Shown here: one piece after another, positions 56,650-64,000 of the stretch
How positions within the stretch are numbered: position 1 is the stretch's first letter
How the letters are laid out: each line of letters opens with the position of its first letter
Source of the DNA: Alnus glutinosa
Taxonomy: Eukaryota; Streptophyta; Magnoliopsida; Fagales; Betulaceae
Length of the DNA stretch: 64,000 bases
Direction of reading: 5' to 3'
NCBI RefSeq assembly: GCF_958979055.1
Contig: NC_084896.1
Coordinates: 5,150,501 to 5,214,500 of the forward strand
Translations under genes and position numbers: made by a program
Notes under the pieces: generated by a model
The model's input: the letters and a program-made list of their open reading frames with translations, nothing else
Databases searched by the model: none
Told to the model about the DNA's origin: nothing

Positions 56650-58869
56650 AAATTATTCGGGCTTTTGATATTGGGTTTTCTGTTCATTTCTGTTGTTATT
56701 TGAAATGAGGCTTACTGTGATTGGGCAGCAAAAAAAATTTCTCCTTCCAAGATTTTGTAAAGCATGATAAGCATTATTAAAAACCACAAATTGGGCTCCA
56801 CGATTAAGTGACTTTTGTAAATGGACGAGGAATTTAGGCCTAGCAACCTGGGTTGGTTTGTCGGGTGAACCAATCTGCCAATTTATTAAAATTCAATCTT
56901 GACACGACTCGTTATTTGAAAACTAACTCAAATAAATAAATGTCCAATTTAATTCGGCATGCATAATTGGCTTACTTTATTTGTAGTTTTAGAAATTTTT
57001 GTTTTTGTTAAAAAGAAAAAAAGACAAAAATTTGATTTTAGTATGCTGGTTAAACAGTTCACTCATTGGTTAAGCGGTATTACCTGAAATTGACCGGTAT
57101 TTAGTCATTTGTTAAACGGGTTAATTCAAGTAGGCCTGATATGACCCGAACTCAATTATATAAAATCTTAACTCGTTAATTTTGTGTTAAATTTGCACGT
57201 TGTATCAAAAATTGACAGCCCTACCAATTAGGTTGTTGCCGGGATATATATATATATATATTCAATTGTTCGAACATACAACTCACATATAAGATTGACA
57301 TGTGTCATTTTGTTAAAGCATCTCACATATTTTTTTAATTAAAAAAAATGTGTTTCTCACATATTTAAAGGATATATAGCATTCTAATATGTGAATTATA
57401 TGAAATTTCCTGCAAATTAATTAGTAAGAAATTTTTGCCCGTCCAAAGTTTACAAAATTAAATTCGGAGACAAATGGTTGTCTTTATAGAATGGACAAAG
57501 TGCTAATTGGACTTGCCGTGGATTCAAATTAGATTGGTCTGAATATTTCCTCAATCAAGGAGTATTAGTAGGCGTACGTGATGCCACAATCTAAGGTCTA
57601 AACTAGCTCTTGTCCAATAGCGCCAGCAAGTCAGTAACTAATGAAGTAGACCTGGAAAAAGACTAAATCCATGATTAATACTTCCTTCATACACCATTGT
57701 CACTTGGCCCGTGAAAACGCCTGTCTTTGTCAATTGTTGGGTGGGGGCACGTATATCCTTGATTGGTGCCATTAGATGAATGCCTTAAATAATATTTATT
57801 AGAGTTATATGTATATATCATAGGATGAGTAATTAGGAAGATAGGGATACCTTACAATGTGCCTGAATCACGCTGTAATTTGGACAGATCACATAGGAGG
57901 GGAGTTGTAAATTTTAGATTGTTCGAGCAAATAGGCCATGCATTCCAAATTGCCTAAGGTAGATAGATCCCACAGTCTCGCTGTTCTCTTTATGTGAGTT
58001 GCTCAAATTGTACTGCAATTCAGGCATATGATAGTAAGAAATTAAGATTCTAATTAGAACCCAATAATAATATTAGAAAATGGTTAATAAGTTATTTGAT
58101 ATAACTTTAAATTTAAGATGATATCCTAACAAACTATAGTAAGACCTTAAAGGTATTGTCTTTTTTCAGGATTAGGTGTGCTGTAATATTTTTTTACCGT
58201 TTACATTTAATTTTAAGTGTTTTATGAAAACACATAGAAAGTAAAATTAAATTTGAACTTTAAAAAAAATTATAGTATATATACTGTATTTTTTTTTTTT
58301 TTTTTTACTACACCTAAACTATATCTTTTAACCATATACAAGTGCGAAGATAATCATCTAAACTCGGATTGGAAGATTTTGTCAATAATCTCATACATCT
58401 TAATTGAATGGGTCTTTTTCCCCATATTTAATAGAAAAATTCCCAATTTTCTTTTCCTTCTTTTAGATCTTCATCTAGATAGTAAAAAGAGAATGATTCG
58501 CCTAAAAAATAACTTCAATAAGGACTTCGTATAATTCTACGCTGCCGCTTGAGACTTTGAGTGACTCTAGTCTTTTGTTTTCCACTTCATAGCCATCTTA
58601 CTTTCGTTGTTGGGTCTCGCTGTCTTCCACCGGCCACTCTCACCGGATGTAGAAGCTTAGAGCTTTTTCAAGCTACTCTAGTCTTCTGTTTGTCAGTTTC
58701 TCTAGATTTTTAAATGTTTGTAACTTTTTTTCTTTTTATTTTATTTATTTTGCAAGCCAATTTGAGAGTTGCTTTGTTTTTTTAAGCCTGTTCTGAAACT
58801 CTGCCCCGCCACTGACTTGGCAATAGTATTTAATTACAAAATTGCCATTCATTCAGAAATTTGTCGATA
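56650..58869. other. 3' flank of cpSRP43, then repeats, no gene
   Basis: About 56835-57235 contains hAT-type wording (GGCCTAGCAACCTGGG at one side, GACAGCCCTACC at the other, with CGGGTTAATTC inside), probably a decayed MITE. A stretch at 58530-58800 resembles a retroposon fragment (CACTCTCACCGGATG, then T-rich) without a clear TSD. (TA)n at about 57244-57260. No coding exon is supported. Confidence 0.35.
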
Positions 58870-59171
58870 AAATATTATAACTAATGGACTTTGGCTGTGG
58901 CCGAGGCAAAACCTCCAAAGTTAAGTGTGCTCATGGTCAAACCGGGGACATTCGGTCCGGTTAACCCGGTTAGGATTGTGTGTCTATAAATAGGCTGTTA
59001 CCCTATATATATATATATTTACATTCTAATTTTTGAGTTTATTTTGCTCTCCAATATTTTCAAAATTGTCTATCAAAATTGATTTAAGCATCGAAACTAA
59101 TGAGGTCGAATTAGAAGACAACAACGAATTATTAAGCGACACGTCACCATACCGAAAACTATTATAACATA
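58870..59171 (+). mobile_element. Degenerate LTR-like segment
   Basis: TCTATAAATAGGC (about 58984), GATTTAAGCATCGAAAC (about 59080) and a terminal CCGAAAACTATTATAACA match the order TATA, AAGCATC-motif, ..AACA end seen in the intact solo LTR at 17597-18237. The left end is not clear. Confidence 0.45.
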
Positions 59172-60119
59172 AACGAATATAAACATGTGATTGTGAGAAA
59201 TTACTTATAGACTCACTTGTTCGGTTAAATGGTTGAACATCTCAATTTTTATTTGGTCAAACAAATTCTATAAATAATTTTTTATAATTATTTATCCAAA
59301 TTTTCTTTTTTTCGAACAAATAATTAAATGAAAAGATCTGATCTCCGTTTCGGCCACTGCATTAAACCGATACACTCACCTAAAACGGAAGGCAAGCTTG
59401 ACACCATTAAAGAAACTAGTAAGTGGAAATTAACAGAAGTGGGTCCATCGTAATGACAGCTTGCACAGTTGCACCAGTCGGTAAATTTACTTGCCATTAC
59501 TCATCAATTACAGACCGTTGATTACAAATCCAGCAAACAAAAGATAAAGACCGAAAAAGAAGAAGAAAAGTCAATTAAATGGAAGCATACTATGGGTCCA
59601 ACTCTGCAACCCTAACCTGCACGCCATTGTAACAAAAACCATCACCTACATGCTTTCATGGCCCAACACTGACCGATTCATTTCAAACCGCCAGGCCAAT
59701 TTCGCATGATTCCAACAATACCCTTACTCGAGACCCCTCTCCCGGTCTCCCCCTCATGTTTAAGTTTTAACTAGGGTTAAGGCGGACATTCCAATACTCT
59801 CTCTTCAGTCTTCTGTCACCCCCACCATACCACACATGCATCCATCCCTGTGCTGTCAACAATCAACTGAGCGTGCATCGCACCTCCACTGTCATGGTTT
59901 AGCCATGCCCCCCATTCTCATTCCTTCCGGCCCATCGGATTATCCAACCGTCAAAAGAATTGAAATCAACGAATTATTAGCGCTGAATAACAACCCATCG
60001 GATTTTAGGTTGGTGCCAAAGTTTTTGTGAACAGGAGGAAATTTAATAGTTATTAATTTTAAATTTAATGCTAATTTTAAAAGTTATATTACTATTTAAA
60101 AAAATAATAATAATTTCAT
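59172..60119. other. Intergenic, no supported gene
   Basis: Includes a somewhat more GC-rich stretch (59580-60030) with a 64-codon frame lacking any recognised motif. No gene called. Confidence 0.4.
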
Positions 60120-60550
60120 ATAAATGTGTTGAAGTATCGACCGTCTTGATTTAGAAGTATTGAACTTCCAAATGTCTCAAACCGAAGCATCTAATTTTTC
60201 AAACGTCTCAATTACAGATACTTTGTTAGAATTTGTTGTTAAATCATGCCAAAATCTCTAAAATACTTCTCATTTTTTTAGAGAAAAAAAAAATGCTAAG
60301 ATTTGGGTGTTGGTTAAAATTTAACAGCATTTACAAAAATACCCATGCCTAAATCTTTGAAAAATTTTATAATTTAAAATAAATAAATAAATAAATACAA
60401 GGGTATTTTGAAAATTTTGACAAGATTTAACGGCAAATCCTTATGGATTACTTTTTATTGAGACGTTTGAAAACTTGAATATTCTAATTTAAGACGTTTG
60501 GAAGTTTAGTACCCCTAAATCAAAATGGCCAATACTTCAATACTCTTATG
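60120..60550. repeat. Inverted-repeat (foldback) element
   Basis: GAAGTATCGACCGTCTTGAT and GAACTTCCAAATGTCTCAAA at the left reappear inverted at the right (GACGTTTGGAAGTTTAGTAC, TCAAAATGGCCAATACTTCA). The core holds TTAAATCATGCCAAAATC and its inverse GATTTAACGG, and a segment (TTTAACAGCATTTACAAAAA) alike to that of the 44701 element. Confidence 0.7.
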
Positions 60551-61348
60551 TAAAGTTATCAAAAAAAAGCAAAAAAAAAAAAAAAAGAAAAAAAGAAAGA
60601 AAGAGGGACATAATTCATACTTATAACATTATTCAAAATTAAAATATAATTTTATGTTTTGAATTATTTATTAATATATCTATTATGAAAAAAAAAAAAA
60701 TTAACAAACATGTGAAATTAGGACTTTTTATCCCTCCTAAAGTTATGCTTAAGATAATTTTTGGTATAAGATCTAAATTATTGAATAAAATTAATAATTA
60801 AAAATTGAAAACCTCTACCAATAAATTATTACATTTTTCTTTATGTGTAATAGGTTATCACCTAGAGTAATGTTATAGTCACACCGTCCAGCACGTGGCA
60901 TAATCAAGAACGCGTTACATAAGTTTCGTGACTGAGGGGTGATGTAAGACATGAATAATGTTACATATAAACATTATATATTTAAATTTTAAAAATAACA
61001 TTTAATTTGTAATATATTATTATTAAAATTTGATTTAGTGATAATTTTAAAAGTTAATTAAAAAATAAGAATATTGCATATTCTCCCGCGAACAGTGAAG
61101 CAGCGCGTGGTGTCAAGCAAAGCGTGAAATATACGCCCACAGTCCACAGAGGATGCTGATCGTAGTGATGACAATGGAGATGGAGTATCCAAATTAATTA
61201 ACAAACATCGAACCTCGCAATTCAGAGTACTTCCACACAAAAGTGACCCAACTCTGTTTCTTTAGCATTTACCTGTCACTTTCTTTCTCGTACACATAAC
61301 CCCACAAACCCCCCCCTAATCTCGTCTGTGGGTGTGTTTCTCTCTGTT
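60551..61348. other. Promoter-side spacer of the LEA_2 gene
   Basis: AT-rich until about 61070, then a more GC-rich 5' flank with CT-rich leader sequence (about 61255-61345) typical of a plant 5' UTR. No other gene. Confidence 0.4.
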
Positions 61349-62314
61349 ATGGCTGTGACAATGCACGTGAAGTCCGACTCGGAGGTGACGAGCATGGACC
61401 ATGGCTCCTCACCCCCGCGCTCGCCTCGTAGACTCGTCTACTTCGTGCAGAGCCCGTCGAACCACGACGTCGAGAAAATGTCCTACGGGTCCAGCCCCAT
61501 GGGCTCCCCGCACCACTACTACCACTGCTCGCCGATCCACCACTCCCGCGAGTCCTCCACCTCGCGCTTCTCCGCGTCCCTCAAGAACACCAGAAACCAC
61601 TCCGCCTGGAAGAAGATTCAGAAGGAGCCAGAGTCCGACGACGACGACGACGAAAACGACGACGGAGTTGGCACCTTCGGGGGTTTGGGCCGCAATCTGA
61701 GGTTGTATATTTGCTTCGTTTTCCTCTTCGTCGTGCTCTTCTCAGTTTTCTCGTTGATTCTGTGGAGTGCGAGCAAGGGTTACAAGCCTAAGGTCTTCGT
61801 TAAGGTACTCTCTCTCTCTCTGCTCAGACAGGACCGAGTCGAGTACGCGACTCGGTTGAAAAACTGCCCCCGAGTGGTGGACTCAGTTTCACCCGGTGTT
61901 TACCCGGGAAACTCGGGATTATATGACGTTTATAACTTTGACCGTCACGTCATTTTCTATCAAATTACGTAGATTTTGTCATATAATCCAAGTTATTTAA
62001 TTAAAATTAATATATTCATTGTAAAATAATTTGAAAAATCTAAAAGAGTATGATGGATCGATTAAATTATTAAATTTGGAATTAAAAAAATGTATAGTAA
62101 TGTTTGTCAGTTTTGATTTCTGGGGCAGAACATAGTGTTCGAGAACTTCAACATCCAGGCGGGGAGTGATCACTCAGGCGTGGCAACAGATATGCTGTCG
62201 TTGAATTCGACGGTCAAATTGGTGTACAGAAATCCTGCCACGTTCTTCGGCGTCCATGTCACGTCCACTCCCTTGGAACTTCACTATTACCAGCTCCAGC
62301 TTGCCTCGGGACAG
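61349..62314 (+). CDS. LEA_2 (NDR1/HIN1-like) membrane protein, 5' part; continues past the window
   Basis: Exon 1 (61349-61804, 152 codons) and exon 2 (62129-62314, 62 codons) join in phase 0. The N-terminus is cytosolic and rich in Ser/Pro/His (SPPRSPRRLVYFVQSPS, SHHYYHCSP-like), then an acidic run (DDDDDENDD). A membrane segment spans residues about 117-141 (LYICFVFLFVVLFSVFSLIL). The LEA_2 fold starts in exon 2 (NIVFENFNIQAGSDHSG, NSTVKLVYRNPATFFGVHVTSTPLELHY). The exon 2 donor is GTCAGT at 62315. The usual last exon, beginning near a KKFYQSRKS block, is not found in the remaining 1.7 kb and probably lies beyond the window. ATG 61361 (MHVKSDSEVTS) is an equally good start, matching related proteins. 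The family is linked to stress and wall or membrane functions, and its molecular role is not well defined. Confidence 0.85.
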
Positions 62315-62945
62315 GTCAGTAAAATTTGTGTAGATCAGTATGAAAAGTCTGTTTAATCCCTGTCAAAAATATAAATCGAGTTGTATTTGTGGGTGATTTT
62401 GGTCATTTCGAGTCCTTAGGCGTGGGGTAATTACTTCCATGGTCTTGTCACCTTGAGGGGTGAGCGCCGCAGAGGAAGTTTGAATTTGATTGGTCCTTTC
62501 TTTGTTAGAGTGCCTGCAGAATTTTAAAGGCTGGCACTAGCCTGCAGCAACCAGAATCCGAGACTTTACGTTGAAAAGCTCAACAGGGTCCACTTTTATG
62601 TTTGTATTTGCCTGATTTGTCAACAAGGTTCCTTCGGAGGGATCGTTGCATTGCCTGGATTCTTTGGGACTTGGGAGTGTAGGGTATTGTAAAGAAAAAG
62701 AAAAATATTAAACTGTTTGGCATTAGAAATGAAATTTTATTCCATCCGAGTTTTTTCTAAAACTCACCCACCCGCCCAAAAACCCGAATTTTGACCCCAA
62801 TTTTGAAATTACTGGTGGGACCCAGCGCAGAAAAAGTTGACTAAAAAAATATTAATATTAATAATTTAAATCAATATAAAATAAAAAAAAATTAATATTA
62901 ATAATTTAAATAAAAAAAAATAAAAGAAATTAAAAAAAAAAAACA
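62315..62945. other. Probable LEA_2 intron 2, left part
   Basis: No exon signal. From about 62715 the sequence TGTTTGGCATTAGAAATGAA is MITE-like (compare TTGAATTTTGAGAATTAGAC-type text inverted near 63440-63520), so the palindrome array at 62950 may be the centre of a larger inverted-repeat element. Confidence 0.35.
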
Positions 62946-63218
62946 GAGGGGTGGCTGCCCCCGACTATTGGGGGTGGCCGCGCGGCCACCCCCGACCCTG
63001 GGGGGAGGCCGAGCGGCCTCCCCCGACTACTGGGGGTGGCCGCGCGGCCACCCCCGACCCTTGGGGGAGGCCGCGCGGCCTCCCCCGACTACTGGGGGTG
63101 GCCGCGCGGCCACCCCTGACCCTTGGGGGTAGCCGCGCGGCCTCCCCCGAGTACTGGGGGTGGCCGCGCGGCCACCCCCGACCTCCTCTGGGGGTGGCGC
63201 GCGGCCACCCCAGCCACC
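62946..63218. repeat. Tandem array of GC-rich perfect palindromes
   Basis: Units of about 28-30 bases of the form GGGGGTGGCCGCGCGG continuing to its own complement, alternating with GGGGGAGGCCGCGCGG and its complement, joined by GACTACTG or GACCCTTG spacers. About nine palindromes occur in 270 bases. Because they are self-complementary, both strands show long proline/glycine/arginine-rich frames, which are not genes. The flanks are extremely AT-rich. Confidence 0.93.
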
Positions 63219-64000
63219 CTTGCTTCATTTTTTTTTTTTTTTTTTTTTAAATTTTAAATTTTAAATTTTAAATTTTGATTTCAATTATTTTTTTTAAAAA
63301 AATTATTTATTTATTTTTAATTAAATAATCAATATATAATAAATTATTATTATTTAAATTATTATTTCACACAACTTTTCAAAATACCAATCATTATACA
63401 CAACTTTTTAAACTATCAATCATTTCTTACCATTAAAATATAATATTTTTCAATCTCAAAATTCAACACCCAAACACAATTTCTTACCTTGATATTTGTC
63501 TAATTCTCAAAATTCAATACCCAAACGCACTATAAGCTTCCTTTTATATATATATATATTTGGGGTGACAAATATATATATATAATCAATTTTTTTAAGG
63601 AAAAGGGGGAGACAAAGGGGGGATGAGGGGTGCATTTCTAGCATTTCTCCAGCTTTCGGTACTCAAATCCCATAGAAAGCTTGGGTCTTGCATAGGGTGT
63701 AATAGAGTTTTCTCAAATGAACAGTTCTGATTGTACTAGCAATGTCAAAAAGAAAATAGAATTGGATGTTTTAGGTGGGGTGGCCGAACCACCACCCTCT
63801 TCGGCCACCTCAACACAACCACCAAACTCAATATTTTTTTTTTCTCCTTTTTTGCATTGTTGGCAAGATCCGGACCGTTTATTTAAAATGAACCGTCCAG
63901 GAAAAATCATGGGTCTGTTTGTTAATGTGTTTTGGGTGTATTTTTTGTTTGAAAAAATATTCTGATATGACAAAAGGGTGATAACAGTTTTAACTTTTTA
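63219..64000. other. AT-rich right end of the window
   Basis: T-runs, (AAATTTT)n at about 63248-63276, and (TA)n near 63548-63582. Another short GGGTGGCC..GGCCACCT inverted pair is at about 63776-63810. No coding exon is supported. Confidence 0.45.

Noticed and set aside
62951..63250. Two overlapping Pro/Gly/Arg-rich frames on opposite strands
   Set aside because: A self-complementary palindrome array gives matching frames on both strands; this is not a coding signal.
62315..64000. Search for the last LEA_2 exon
   Set aside because: No KKFYQSRK-like coding block in any frame before the window ends; the exon is presumed beyond the edge.
1..64000. CRISPR arrays, bacterial operons, tRNA genes, complete rRNA genes
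   Set aside because: None seen. Direct repeats here are LTRs, TSDs, microsatellites or the gag array. The only rRNA-like text is the plastid-derived fragment.

Overview
This is nuclear DNA of a flowering plant, most likely a woody eudicot. The genes are intron-rich with GT-AG introns, their products are plant-specific (PRONE-type RopGEF, cpSRP43, SKU5-like cupredoxin, GDSL lipase, USP-kinase, LEA_2 protein), and the intergenic space is AT-rich and packed with plant transposons. The species cannot be fixed from the sequence alone.

Genes, left to right: the last codons of an unidentified gene (1-68, +); a complete five-exon ROPGEF1-like Rho-of-plants exchange factor (4341-8002, -); a three-exon CCDC124/Lso2-type ribosome-associated protein (20923-24706, +); a six-exon USP-domain receptor-like cytoplasmic kinase (33111-36889, +); a broken C-terminal remnant of a GDSL esterase/lipase (38642-45625, -); an eight-exon SKU5-similar (SKS) multicopper-oxidase-like protein (47571-51833, -); an intronless chloroplast SRP43 gene (55549-56649, +); and the first two exons of a LEA_2 membrane protein that runs off the right edge (61349-62314, +). 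They share no pathway or operon; this is ordinary gene order with separate promoters.

The rest is dominated by mobile DNA, and several insertions can be bounded to the base by target-site duplications (TSDs): a 5'-truncated LINE (1450-1732); three copies of a 0.8-1.0 kb A-tailed retroposon family, two with about 15-bp TSDs; two solo LTRs (17597-18237 and 37253-38373); a complete gag-only LTR element of TR-GAG type (26720-29433) whose gag ends in an array of 13 short repeats, nearly all able to fold as hairpins; a hAT-like element (30687-31200); a non-autonomous CACTA element (31342-32672); and a nested stack in which a decayed Copia element (38958-44391) sits inside a small hAT-like element (38931-44644), itself inside an intron of the GDSL remnant. 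At least nine long inverted-repeat (foldback, MITE or Mutator-like) elements are scattered through introns and spacers.

The most unusual items are the hairpin array in the gag-only retrotransposon, a plastid 23S rRNA fragment split by a solo LTR (37188-38400), the A-tailed retroposon family, and a tandem array of GC-rich palindromes (about 62950-63215). No new multi-gene system such as a defence island or biosynthetic cluster is visible. Exon boundaries come from reading splice signals and reading-frame continuity, not from transcripts.
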